Position numbers and translations under genes: made by a program
NCBI GenBank assembly: GCA_003344405.1
Contig: NOWV01000086.1
Location: forward strand, 248,001 to 312,000
DNA length: 64,000 bases
Origin: Trichoplax sp. H2
Lineage: Eukaryota > Placozoa > Uniplacotomia > Trichoplacea
Reading direction: 5' to 3'
Shown: in pieces, positions 15,801-27,434 of the stretch
Layout: each line of letters starts with the position of its first letter
Position numbering within the stretch: position 1 is the first letter of the stretch
Notes under the pieces: model-generated
What the model was told of the DNA's origin: nothing
Databases searched by the model: none
Seen by the model: the letters and a program-made list of their open reading frames with translations, nothing else

Positions 15801-16965
15801 ACTGGAACAAACCATTCTATTTTGATATGATACGGTACCGGTACTTAATTAACTGTCGTATTTTAGACTCATTAGCTTGATAATTTTAGTCTGCTAATGG
15901 GAATGAGCGACTCAGAAAAGAAAGGATTTTTAACTGCAAGATCGTTTGATTGCCAATTGTATCCATCTAAGTGTATATTCTATATCCGATGGTCTTAATT
16001 GTAGGTTGTATTATAAAATAGTAGACCAAATAAACGACGATAAATAAAAAAATTACTCTATCTAATATAGTTTACCGTTATTAGATTCCAATATTTAGTT
16101 ATAGGAGCTACCGCTTCGCAATTAGCTGATTGTATTGGCCCATAGATCAAGTATTTCTTAGGTGGTTTACTAACCAAATCGAAAAATTCTTTAACAGCAT
16201 GAAATGAATTATGCTGTAAAATATATGGAAAAGTTAATACAGCCCATAATGATACTTATATTACATAGCAAGCCGATTGATAGAACGTCTATCTAAGAGA
16301 TATAGTTTAATTGGAATTATATAATATAATCAAAGTAATTAATATGTAATACCCGCCTTTTAAGCATCAATTTGGTTAGAATTTGATCAGATTATGGTAT
16401 ATCTTGTCATGCTACAGTAACACATCATAATTTATCCATAACCATTGCAGTAACCTGGAGTTACTATCAAACCTGTCAGAACGTACTCCATCTAGGGGTT
16501 ATCCTATTTACAGTATTTACTTTAGTACTAAATTACTGCATTAGATCAATTTTTAAGATTATTATGTAAAAAAACGATCTTTCTCTTCGAAAGCAACTTG
16601 TACATTAAGGATTTGATTTACTTTATGTATATCTTAATGGCTACATTAGTATAAAAATAATTGGATACAGTTTTAATTAAAATTTTGGGTCAACGTTTAA
16701 AAGACTAATAAGTATGCACCTTTGTATCTTTAACGATCACATCGAGTTTGTAACCTGGTAAAATATCTGATCGATTGTTAATATCTCTTAAGGCCATTCT
16801 AAAAGATTGCAAGTACGCTTGAGACGCTTTACTTGCAAATCCGTTAGAAAGTGGATGAAGTAGCCCAAGGTGCAGAATAGTCGTGTTTGCAAGACATTCG
16901 GATTTTAGCGAAAGCAGTTGGACAATAATATAAAACAAGAACCATATTATAAGAATATTATTCAT
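6819..16965 (-). CDS. Gene B: complete GABA-B receptor subunit 2-like class C GPCR, 15 exons
   Basis: Exons: 16720-16965, 16076-16213, 12231-12401, 11574-11675, 11266-11331, 10930-11133, 10542-10775, 10378-10438, 9920-10018, 9590-9740, 9178-9418, 8895-9017, 7939-8274, 7165-7305 and 6819-6914 (stop TAG). The frame stays open across every GT-AG junction, giving about 802 residues. The start at 16965 places a signal peptide first; an in-frame ATG at 17040 would add 25 residues and is less likely. The flytrap domain covers about residues 25-440. TM1 is in exon 10, TM2-3 in exon 11 (GFGSLFWKTWRVYTIY), TM4 in exon 12 (WQIIDP) and TM5-7 in exon 13 (GAFLAWETRHV, INDSKLIG, YNVALLC). Those motifs resemble subunit 2 (ETRxVxI...NDSKxIG) more than subunit 1. 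The final two exons give a short Lys/Glu-rich coiled coil (YKREIEQQNEIVYKLKQFI), the usual dimerisation element. Intron 2 (3.7 kb) carries a solo LTR. It is expected to couple to G proteins as a dimer. Confidence 0.9.
13466..14099 (-). mobile_element. Solo LTR, family 1, copy 1 (intron 2 of gene B)
   Basis: This 634-bp block matches 24259-24891 along its whole length and 37490-38104 in reverse. One end is TGTCACAAAACAGC. The other has decayed (GCCACG, where TGTAACA is expected). A 5-bp duplication, CGAAA, flanks it at 13461-13465 and 14100-14104, as for an integrase-made insertion. No internal retroelement region is present, so it is a solo LTR left by recombination. Its sense strand is that of gene B. 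The degenerate terminus suggests it is older than copy 2. An open frame at 13821-14012 lies inside it and is not a gene. Confidence 0.85.
15102..15127. repeat. Perfect 10-bp stem hairpin
   Basis: GTTACGGTCA, then loop AAGGAC, then TGACCGTAAC. It lies in intron 2 of gene B, just before a stretch richer in G and C. It could be the end of a decayed DNA transposon; nothing nearby proves this. Confidence 0.85.
15180..15325. repeat. Degenerate short repeats with a GCCTAGCCC core
   Basis: About three imperfect units with a GCCTAG[CT]CC core, each followed after a few bases by an AGTT/ACTAT word. This is the most C-rich part of intron 2 of gene B. It looks like a decayed minisatellite or element end. 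Confidence 0.4.
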
Positions 16966-17040
16966 TTTCGACAGATCGGCTAAACTCAGCTTCCTTTGGA
17001 TATATTTAAGGCTATGATAAATGGCACCCAATACCTGCAT

Positions 17041-20000
17041 GCGTGTATATCTATATAGTCTTATAACTTCCGGTATGACTGTTTTCGCAAAATGATAACG
17101 TAGAGAACAATATCCTTTATAAGATTTTTACTTGCAAAGTGGATGTATTAAATGAAATTATAGAGGAAAAAAAGTCTGATATGAATATAATTAGCAAGGA
17201 TAATACCGGTATAATATCACCTGGCTCAAAGAATCGACACAAAACTCGGTACTGTTGTTTTAAAATACAGTATAATAACGGATATTGTATTGAATTAAAT
17301 TTAATATCCCAATCTTCTATTGACATTTAGCTACACTTGAAAGGTATTAGGTTTGAAATATTTTATTTTTAGATTTAACTTCAAGTCTAAGTTTGACATA
17401 ATCGACTGCACTCATCACTAAGTTATTCTAAATTTACAATCGAACACCTGGCAATTATGTTAATAACTAATAACCTCTTAAATCATCAGGAAAGAAAGGA
17501 TGCTAAACGGTTATTGTTGTTTAAAGGTTTGTTGGTATAACCCATCGGATTTTGATATTAATCACATCGTGATTATCTTTAGCATTCCATTTATGAAAAT
17601 CAAGCATGCGGAACACTAATTCTTATAACGGTGTAAATTTTTATTTTCTCTCTGTTGGTACCGAATACAAAATGTATTTATTATTTCTGTCACGTATTTT
17701 GCAATACCTATAGTCTGATCATATTCTTAAAAATGGACTTTAAAAACATCTTTATTCCAGTCTGGAACTGTCTATCGGCGAATTTGTAAACGTCGGTTAT
17801 CTTGTCCGCCTTCGAACTAACGAAAATTAGCAATCAAATTTTTTATGTCTATATTCATTTTTCAGTACCTAATTTTCTTTAGTTACGATATAACGGACAT
17901 AATATTCAATATCTACATTGATAACTGATGATATAATAATAATAATATAATCGATATTATCGAATACTTCTGCAATATCAGTGGAGAGAAATCAGAAGAT
18001 TTTAATACATATGTACGTGTAATTTCCACATCATATAATGGTAATACCATCAATAGCCGTATACTGTTTATAGTCATACTAAACTTCACAACTTTCTTTA
18101 CATCTTTCATTGCATCATTTCGGAAATGAGTTTTATAACCTATTCCAAGATAATATGGTAATTCATTTCTGAGGTGACTTTTAAGTTATTTAGACTCATC
18201 AGATTGGTGTTTACCTTAATTTTTATAATGAAGAAAAATAATAGATAAAAGCTCATGCTCGATGAAAAGAGGTTAAATGATTACAATAAATAAAGGGTAG
18301 ACAACCAACCAAATTATTAATTCGATCTTATACTTCCTAGCAAGTTAATTAAAGTTTTAATAATTAAAAGTGTGGATTTTTAAGTTATTATTAGTATACT
18401 GATCTATAACCAGATTTTCAATTTTTACTTCGATAGTTTCATAATAATGAATGTGGTATACCTCGCGCCAAAAATCAGTTAGACAACAAAATTTACAAAA
18501 TTTATCACCTTCACCTTTTCATGGACTTCAAAGAGTAAACAATACTCTCTTCGTTGAGACTACATGCTAGTAATAGTGACAGCTAGTAATAAAATTGTTA
18601 ACATAAAAGGTATATAATATATATTGATCTAATATTATCTACAGTTGTAGCCAGAATATATAACAATCCTTGCAAACTAAGCTGTTCTACACATACTATT
18701 CTAGCTTTAATAGTACAGCATATAGGTAGCAGAGTAGGAAATCTCTTACTTTATTGATCATTTTCGTTTTGATTCTATTTCTGCGAAGTATTATTTTATA
18801 CGGAACGTAAATAATAGGAAGCAAAATATTAGACAAAAATTGCCATGCTGCTGTCAACTAGCAACTATCCACGTGATTAATTCGATAGACACCAATTCAG
18901 AAGAAAAACAGAATATTTATTATGATGACTATACTGTACATTGTACAAGAAAAAAATTACACAATTACTAGGATTTTTGATAAATTGCTTCATAATACGC
19001 GTATTACCTATAGAAAATATCATAATCTAGAATACGTGTATTTGCAATTGTATGCGATTTTATATCCTCATATCATTCTTTTAGTATCTATTAACTGTAT
19101 CAAATCTGAAAGATTTAAGTTTAATCAACAGGAAAACTCCATTTAATAATATATTAATATTTGCTTACAATTAAAACAAGTCTAGCAATTATTCGATTAA
19201 TGATAATTATGATAGATACTGTAAACTTGACGTCGCACAGTCGAATTAGTTTATTAATACCATCAGCAGAGTAAGGAATCAAAGTTTTCCTATTGTATTA
19301 ATTTCAATTTTGATTTACGTAGGTAAACTTGTTATTAAGAGTTGATATACTAATTAAATACCTACGGTAGATTTTATTATTTTCCGAAAAATTAAGGATA
19401 TAACATAATAATTTGATATCCTGCCAAAATAAGCATTTCAATTGGTGCAAATGGTGATAAGAATAGCAAGGATGAGGCCAATAAGGTTAGGAAACTGAAA
19501 GAGAAGCGAGTATTCTATTTCTAAATTCGATTTCAAAACTTGCTTCAAATGAGGTAGTCTTCAGATGCTTTCCCCGACTGAAATGGGCCATCAATAAGTT
19601 CTATTTATCTGTAGTTAAAAGTATGACATGATAAATCAACCTAATTTGTTGAAATGCTATTCTTATAAAAATTATTGTTATGAATCTTAATGAATTATGT
19701 TTACTTTATGCTTATCATGACGTCAGCAATATGTTGGAATAATGTAATTAAATTATTCCCTTTAATGTATTGCAGACATTTACATTAAATACCGAAAATC
19801 ATTGTTAGTACCTGCTAATGACGTGATACCTTGAAAAATAATATGCTAAAAATCAAAATAATACTTAAACTTTTGTATTGCGCAGCATTATTTACTTCAT
19901 ACCCTTTGCAGTAAACATCATGCAACAAGCGAATTACTTATTCTAGTAAGTTACAAGATCATACATAAATAAAACCTTTCTTTATCATCAAATAATACTC

Positions 20001-23000
20001 GAAAAGTATAAATTATATTGGAGAACTATGGTAATGGCTTAGTATACCATGAATTTTCTATTGATATCGATAAGCATCATTATCTGTGAATAAACAAATT
20101 TACTCATATAAATATTTTTTAAACTAATTTCAATTCCAAATTCTATCTCTGTACGCAACGACGATTGATGCTTTGTTATTTGTGGTCAATAGTTGGAAAC
20201 ATCATGAATTAAAATAATTAATAATCCTAACTATACCTATATTTACTTAAATCTATATTGCTACTCGTTAGTATAGTATGTTACTATGGCTTTAATTAAT
20301 AGATGGTACAATTAATACCGAAATACCAGATCTGACCGTTACTCAATTAACTAACAGTTTTGTACTGTAAGCTAGATATTATGGCATTTATTAATTTCGC
20401 TGTGCGTTTTCGATAAATGACTGGTCTGCATCCCTGTGACTTGTACACCATTTTTCGTAATATCAATGTCAGATCACGCCGGCTTGTACACCATTTTTCG
20501 TAATATCAATGTCAGATCACGCCGGCTTAAATTGAAGCGAATTTAGAGTCGAAAAATGTCATAACCAATTTTTAAAATTGCCGTTCTTAATTGAGCAGTG
20601 CTTAACCAGTACTAGAATAAAGTCTTCAAGGACCTGTACCTCAGAAAATTGCTTCACTATCATAATAACTTTAATTAGAATTTTTTTAATAAACGCAATG
20701 TTTAGTTAGTTACTCTTGTTTCGTGATTGGGGCTAACGATAAGCAACTAACGTACCTAATAATATAAAGCAAATTAACCTATTACTTTTTAAAATATTTC
20801 TAATGAATAACTTGCCATAATATATTGCCAGCAGACTTTGTATTGCAGTGAAGCTGTTAGATAAGCTGCTGCAGTCAACATGTTATGTGGAAGTGAATTA
20901 GTTCTAACTTAAAAATAATACCAAAATCTAGGTCTGTTGACAATAATAGGTTCATAGAAGTAATGTTAATGATAATTCAAGTATGTTGATTTCAGCTACG
21001 TAGGATATGATATATATCATAAGATTTTATTCTCATACTATGTTATGTAAGGGTTGAGTTATTTTTTCGCAATTGTTATCTTCTAAATGAGTTAGATAAC
21101 TCATTTAAGCAGCTACGCTTTTCTGTCATTGTTATTCTTAGTCCTTTTCTAAGATCTGCTGTTGTAGGAAATTTTCCTTGTCTGTCGGAACTTGTTGTGC
21201 TATTACGTAGTATCTCAGTCGAGAGAGAATCAGTAATAAAATCGGCTATTATAAAATTACTTGTGTAACTTACACTCTTATTACGGTTAGTAGAACAGGT
21301 TTTGTTACGGTCCTCGCATTATATAGAATACTGCTACTACAGTCTTGAACCAGTTAATAATGGACTGAAAAAGTGACAATGACGCAATTAATTCCTTATT
21401 CTACTTAAATTACAACTCGGTAAAGTGCTATCGTTGTTATGGTATGATGATCGATATTCTGTATGAATTTAAGAATTCATTAAAAATGATTAATATAAGA
21501 TAACCAACAAACCATAAAGTATGTGCATAGTCAACATAGTTTAGTAGCATTGGTGGTCAAAAAAATAAAATTTTTTTAATATTAAATTGAACTACCAATA
21601 ATTATAATTGAAGTCCAAACAAAATAAATTAGGGGAAAATACGAGTATATTATAACTTTAACAACAATTTTAGCAAAAACTCTCAAATGAATAACAAAAT
21701 ACGGGCAGAACTACTGCCTCTGCCAACCAAACCATCAATTAATGGGATAACTCACGATTATCCTAAACGTTTCTTGTCTTCTCTAACTTCAACTGCACTA
21801 AATTACCGAACTACGTCACTTTTTATATGCTACGTAGAGCAATTGGTAGTATTAGACTATCCAACTATCAATCTAAAGTACTCCAAATAAAACTAGCAAT
21901 AAAGCACACTCATAAAGATAAATTATACCCTAGACTCCCGAAAACTACTAAATTAATACTAAATATAATTTAGCTTGAAACCGTACGTTTCTACATTATA
22001 CGCTGAGATAAAATACTAATCCTAGATTAAATGTCTTGGGTTCATACTGCATGAAATTACAAAGTAACATTAACTTCTACCGTAATTAATGATCAAAATT
22101 AGCACACATATATTCTATTAACTAAATATTTCGCTTGAATTAGAAAATCATAATATCTGATTCTTAACAAAAAAATTATGCTATGGATTATCTTAACTTC
22201 TAACACGAATAAAGCAGCCAGGTTTACAATATACTAAGACACTAAGTAAAATCTACTATTATAATCAACCAAATAATTCATATTTTTAAAGCTAGAACAC
22301 TTATCACGATACAAAAACCAAACTATCTAGCTTAATGATTGAATTTTATCCAGTGTTTAATCTCTTCAGATACACCTGGCAATTAAAAACTTTTTCCGAT
22401 CTCTGAAATGTGCCAAGTGAAAGTTTTGTTCACCACGAGAAAATAGCAATATTTCATATTTATATCACCCAATTTTTTTTTTCATATAAGAGCAACAATA
22501 CTAATATATTGGTAATTTTATTGAGCATTTGCGGTGAACTACGTATACGAATCATGAAGTACCTTTTCAATATACATAACTGTTCTCGTTATTATTCTAG
22601 GTTACTTTAGTTGCGTATAATAGAAAAATTTCCCGGAATTTGTATTGTATAATGAACATAAATGTCAAATACGATAGCCTTATTGCATTGAGTATTGACT
22701 AATTAACGATGTTTAAAATCGCGATTCTTTTCGACAAACAATAAATAATGACCTTCAGAAATACTTAAGCATTACATAAGATAGCTAAAAAATTTCATAA
22801 GCAGGTTATCCCAATAAGAGTGTGATATATACCGATCACGAAATTCAAAATTTTAGAAAAATAAGGGCTTTATTGGATCTTATACAAAGATTAACTACGC
22901 ACATATCTACTCTAGCCGAATACTACTATTAAAGACTTCTAGAACGAACTAACAGAATAATCTAAAGTTGCATGCTTTTATACTTTTCGTAGCATTCGCA

Positions 23001-24088
23001 GCTACAATCTGAACGGCAACCTTTTGCCTTATTTTACACATACTTAAATTATTTTTAGTAACACTATTCTACTGCAGACCATCATTAATTTGAATGGATA
23101 CGACTACAGTATTTATGTAGACATTATTTACACCAGCCAAAGTACAATGAATTAACCATATCCTAATATATGATTTAGGTTCTATTTTTACCTATAACCT
23201 TATTAGTATCTCAACATCTTACTGTATATAGCCATCTGTACTCTAGCATAGAGTCTATACCACTACAGTCTTTAGTTACGGCTACCAAATATCTCCTAGG
23301 ATAAATATAGAAGTTACGCTACAGTATATTATACTAAACATGGCTAACAGTCTACAATCACAATACTAAGTTACGTTACAAAGAGACATTCTGATTATTC
23401 CCATGATAATCGGACCGCCGACATTAAGGTGAACGATTTCTATTTTCCCTTTAACATACATTAAAATTATTCGTTGTTAGAATAAAATTTCGAATATGAA
23501 TTCATAGTATATTTAAAACATATTAACAATCTCTGCAATAACTGTGAATAAAAGTTATTGATATGCGTTACCCAACCAATCAAACTGTATACTGTATAGT
23601 CAATAATGAGGGAAATTTTTTACATAGCCTAAATGTCGCAAATGACCCATTATAGGTAGGCACTACAATAGAGACCATTATTAAAAGATTGAAAGAGATC
23701 AGTTGAAAAAGACAAATAACCGGTAATAATATTATGCTAAATTATTATCTAGAGCTTATTATTACAATTAGTAACACGATCATTTATCATCTCTATCTGA
23801 AGATGCTTTAGAATTAATAAAATCATTAACGCCACGCAAAATTCTCAGAAATTTCGCATGCAGCGTGAATTATGCTACTTAAAAGTCATTCATAATTTTT
23901 TCAGTACTACCTAAAGATTACGAATCATATCTTTTTACATTTCTGACTGTATGATTGAACATAAGTGACCGTTTGTAATCACATGAGTGATTGAATTGAA
24001 ATGCCCCAAATTTTTCTATGAATAGCACCGACGTGGAAATTATTAGTCGGTACTAGCAACTGAGATCAGTTAGTGTAATATTTAAGAG
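17041..24088. other. Spacer upstream of gene B, no recognised gene
   Basis: Presumed to hold the gene B promoter. Plus-strand open stretches exist at about 17139-17330, 17920-18120, 18922-19146 and 21687-21890. None resembles a family I know and none is joined by clear splice signals. The 43-bp tandem duplication lies here. Otherwise I see nothing. Confidence 0.6.
20440..20525. repeat. 43-bp perfect tandem duplication
   Basis: Two identical 43-bp units in direct contact (20440-20482 and 20483-20525), each starting CTTGTACACCATTTTTCG and ending GATCACGCCGG. They lie in the spacer upstream of gene B. The lack of any difference suggests a recent event or an assembly slip. Confidence 0.95.
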
Positions 24089-25049
24089 TATTCAGATGAA
24101 TAAATGTGGTAGCGTCGCTCAGCCCGACTGAAACATTTTATCACCCACGTATCAAAGTACTAAATTACCGTGAGTAGCGTTTTATATATCATTAAGTAGA
24201 TTTTGACTAAGTTAGAGAATGGCGATTGCCATCTGAATGTTTTGTGTAATTCTATAGCTGTCACAAAACAGCTTTGCAACAAGATAACGCAATATACGAT
24301 CAATAAGTCAATTCCTTGAAACACGTATCAAGGAACGATATCTGCACTATCACAAACACTTTTGCTCTACTAGCAGACTACACAAAGACTTAAACGCCTC
24401 GTATTTTACATTAAACACTAAGTTGGACAATTCTTCTTTATTTCACGATATACTGCATTTATATACTATTCCTCAATAGTTCATGAGTCATAGTTAATAC
24501 AATTAACATTAGAATCATTTACTGAATTAGATATTAATTTTAGCTACTGCTCCCTTAATGCAGACAACAGTATTTACGAACATAGACATGTAATGACTAA
24601 TACAGAATAGTCAGATTACGATATGTCCTATCACGGAACATTTCCATGATAATCTACAGTCTACCATCAGTAAATTACAATCACAATGATTCGAACTGTA
24701 AGCAGATGATTTGCATTCCCTATTATAACTATTATAATTTCAGTATGTGTATAAGTGTCACTGTCATAAAAAGTCAGTGCTATATTAAAACACAGTATAT
24801 CCAAATTAGAAATTAACTAAATAAGGATAGTCTAACAGAATTATCCTAACATAGTTATTTCTACTGTAATACAGTATTTAACACTGTAACAATAGCTAAA
24901 TGTGATTTAAGTGCATGCAGTAGGGGCAGTGATCGGATATATCAATGTTACATTATTTTAGTATGATAATAATTCGTAAATTTTGCAGTAGATTCCCGAA
25001 CATAGTGTTGAACGAGCAATTTACCAGTTATTACAATAGTGATCCACTA
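24089..25049. repeat. Haplotype block 1, allele with LTR
   Basis: 961 bp. Removing the 633-bp LTR and one 5-bp target copy leaves 323 bp, exactly the length of the block after the gap (25070-25392). The two differ by scattered substitutions (for example GCCATCTGAATG versus GCCATCTAAATG). The block ends at the base before the N run with the same word (GATCCACTA) that ends the other copy. Confidence 0.9.
24259..24891 (-). mobile_element. Solo LTR, family 1, copy 2, absent from the other haplotype
   Basis: 633 bp, starting TGTCACAAAACAGC and ending CACTGTAACA (TG...CA when read on the minus strand). A perfect 5-bp target duplication, ATAGC, lies at 24254-24258 and 24892-24896. The block at 25070-25392 is the same flanking sequence with a single target copy and no LTR, so both the filled and the empty site are in this window. 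Inside, on the minus strand, are a TATA-like GTATATAAATGCAG and an AATAAA, matching promoter and poly(A) signals of an LTR. The superfamily (Ty1 or Ty3 type) cannot be told from an LTR alone. Confidence 0.92.
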
Positions 25050-25069
25050 NNNNNNNNNNNNNNNNNNNN
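25050..25069. other. Assembly gap, 20 N
   Basis: Run of 20 N between the two haplotype copies of block 1. The fixed size suggests a placeholder. Confidence 0.99.
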
Positions 25070-25392
25070 TATTCAGATGAATAAATGTGGTAGCGTCGCT
25101 CAGCCCGACTGAAACATTTTATCACCCACGTATCAAAGTACTAAATTACCGTGAGTAGCGTTTTATATATCATTAAGTAGATTTTGACTAAGTTAGAGAA
25201 TGGCGATTGCCATCTAAATGTTTTGTGTAATTCTATAACTAAATGTGATTTAAGTGCATGCAGTAGGGGCAGTGATCGGATATATCAATGTTACATTATT
25301 TTAGTATGACAATAATTCCTAAATTTTGCAGTAGATTCCCGAACATAGTGTTGAACGAGCAATTTACCAGTTATTACAATAGTGATCCACTA
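25070..25392. repeat. Haplotype block 1, allele without LTR (empty site)
   Basis: 323 bp starting right after the N run with TATTCAGATG, the same base at which the first copy begins (24089). The insertion site reads TTCTATAACTAAATG with one target copy and no LTR. It is the pre-insertion state of the locus. Confidence 0.9.
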
Positions 25393-26104
25393 CTTTCAGT
25401 TTGCATACGTCTAGCGCATTATATTCAGTAACAATTAAAAATTCCGTAGTGACAAACATTAACCATACGCATATACATCACTATTTATTATAAAATTAGT
25501 GCTTTATTGAATATTGTGTAGTACTACAGTTTCGTATTATATTATTTAACTGCCTACGAAATTGGAAAGGTTGCAGTATCTCTGTCAGAGAAGCAATAAG
25601 AATTGGGTGGGTGGTGGGAATTAGCTGTAGAAGCCGAAGATAATTGGGGTTTTTCCCATTTTGGATCTGTAGTTAATGCAACTAGATCAAAGCTTAGAGA
25701 AGTCCTGCATAGGACATTTTGGGTGAGCTATCACCTTCTGATTGGTTACACTGTAACCCTGCGACGCCTTGAGTAGTCAAACCGGTCATGCCTCTAAATA
25801 ACTATTTAAGCACTTCACTCTGCTAATAAATCAGATTTGTGATTTCCTTGTAAGTTGAAGACTTAATCCATTATCTAGGACAAGTTGATTAGGGTTCGAA
25901 CTACGGACAAAATTCTTAAATACGGAAGATCGCTTAGTGACTTCATATATTAATCTCGTTTAGTCGTTAATGACAGAAAAACAGTCGAAATAACATTCTC
26001 AATCCGTGTTAACAGTTTCTACAAATTGAGACTTGTAACACCACGATATTGCAATTTATTCAAACAGGCTGAAGGTTCTCACGTATTAATCTTTCATTAT
26101 TTAT
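25393..26104. other. Possible decayed LTR or regulatory block, unassigned
   Basis: A less AT-rich stretch. TCTAAATAACTATTTAAGC (TATA-like) is followed within 40 bp by AATAAA, the spacing seen in the LTRs of this window. A GGTTACACTGTAACC palindrome lies near 25745. I could not find matching ends or a target duplication. Confidence 0.3.
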
Positions 26105-26109
26105 ATCGG

Positions 26110-26424
26110 TGTTACAGTGTTATATACTGTATATATATATATAATTAATATCTAATTCAGTAAATGATTCTAATGTTAATTGTATTAACTATGATTCATG
26201 AACTATTGAGGAGTAGTATATAAATGCAGTATATCGTGAAATAAAGAGAATTCTCCAACTTAGTGTTCAACGTAAAATACGAGGCGTTTAAGTCTTTGTG
26301 TAGTCTGCTAATAGAGCAAAAGTGTTTTTGTGATAGTACAGATATCGTTCCTTGATACGTGGTTCAAGGAATTGACTTATTGATCGTATATTGCGTTATC
26401 TTGTTGCAAAGCTGTTTTGTGACA
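26110..26424 (+). mobile_element. Internally deleted solo LTR, family 1, copy 3
   Basis: 315 bp, beginning TGTTACAGTGTTATATACTG and ending GCTGTTTTGTGACA. A perfect 5-bp target duplication, ATCGG, lies at 26105-26109 and 26425-26429. Compared with the 37490 copy, the sequence jumps from the first about 20 bp across a short (TA)n run straight to AATTAATATCTAATTCAG, so roughly half of the LTR is missing. The intact target duplication means that either the deletion preceded insertion or it happened cleanly inside. The TATA-like TATATAAATG and AATAAA signals remain. Confidence 0.9.
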
Positions 26425-26429
26425 ATCGG

Positions 26430-27434
26430 CTATTTATTCAGGAGGTACTATAGGTACAAGCTTAAATTCTCATCTTAACAAAAGCATTAAAATTTTTAGG
26501 GCAGAGGAATCGCTAGATATCTGTCGCTATTATACATTGAGAATACTATATATTGTAATAGCTGATTTGTTAATAATGATTAAGAATATAGGAGATTTGG
26601 TAATGAAATTTTATTTTTACGTTTTAGTTCAAATTGAAAGTTTAATTACAACAGCGGCTACACATTCGGGATTAATGATATTATTTCATTGCATAGATCA
26701 TACACTTTTAGTATATAATAATCAAAATTTAAAGTATTTGAATAACATCACGCAAAATATTTTGAGGATCTTCAGAAAAAATACCAATTGATTGCGCAGC
26801 AATGACATTAGTGTCGCAAAAGTACAATAATTATGTATTTATTATTTATTACCCTTAAATATTTTTGCACTGAAACAATACTATAGACAAACTATCATGA
26901 ACTGTTGTTTGCAATGTTAAAAATGGCAGCGTTGAGCACCACTTGTTAAAGATTAGTTTGACTACACTTAAAATTAGACCTGACAACACATACATGTAAC
27001 ATGAGAAAGAAAATGCATGAATTCGCGATTTTATCCTAAGATTTTAATTTTTTATGAAATGAATGAAATTTTATGTATAAGGCGAGTTCGTTACCTGCTA
27101 ACAGTGGAAATACGTAGTATATTATGAGAATATGGTTCGTATATGAAAAATTGCTTCATCATGGTAACCTTATCCAAACATTATCTCATATAACGGTATA
27201 GTTAATTAGGGCAGTTCGACTTCGATCTTTTTCACTGATTTCTGTTCATTTTTATATTTCTACAGGAAAAGCAGATTAAACAATGGTGTCATAGATTTGA
27301 ATATCTATCAGAAATTTTCTAGAACTTAAATGATCAATAACTAAAGTAATGGATAGTTTAAGAAATCAATAAGTTACATATTGGTTTTTTATCTGCATCA
27401 ATTGAAATTTAGTAATTTAATACTTTAAGTAATT
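26430..27434. other. Region 3' of gene C
   Basis: Should hold the 3' UTR of gene C and possibly its missing last exon. A plus-strand frame at 26537-26791 (84 codons) resembles nothing known. A minus-strand piece around 27100-27180 reads VTMMKQFFIYE then a stop and is a very weak last-exon candidate with a poor acceptor. Confidence 0.4.

Larger units (their letters stand above)
12402..16075 (-). other. Intron 2 of gene B
   Basis: 3.67 kb, the largest intron of gene B. It holds LTR copy 1 (13466-14099), the 15102 hairpin and the C-rich repeats. No nested gene is supported. Confidence 0.8.

Noticed and set aside
17913-18146. Open frames on both strands around 18 kb, including a plus-strand one of about 65 codons
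   Set aside because: They overlap each other on opposite strands, have no known relatives and no connected exons.
24089-25392. Direct repeats that at first look like an array or tandem gene-free duplication
   Set aside because: Exact matching of ends around the N run and the empty LTR site point to two alleles placed in tandem by the assembler.
25880-25900. GGGTTCGAACTACGG, like a tRNA B-box
   Set aside because: No A-box at the right distance and no cloverleaf could be drawn, so neither a tRNA nor a tRNA-derived SINE is supported.
26537-26791. 84-codon plus-strand frame 3' of gene C
   Set aside because: No recognised similarity. Hydrophobic content is expected from AT-rich translation, and no splice partners are clear.
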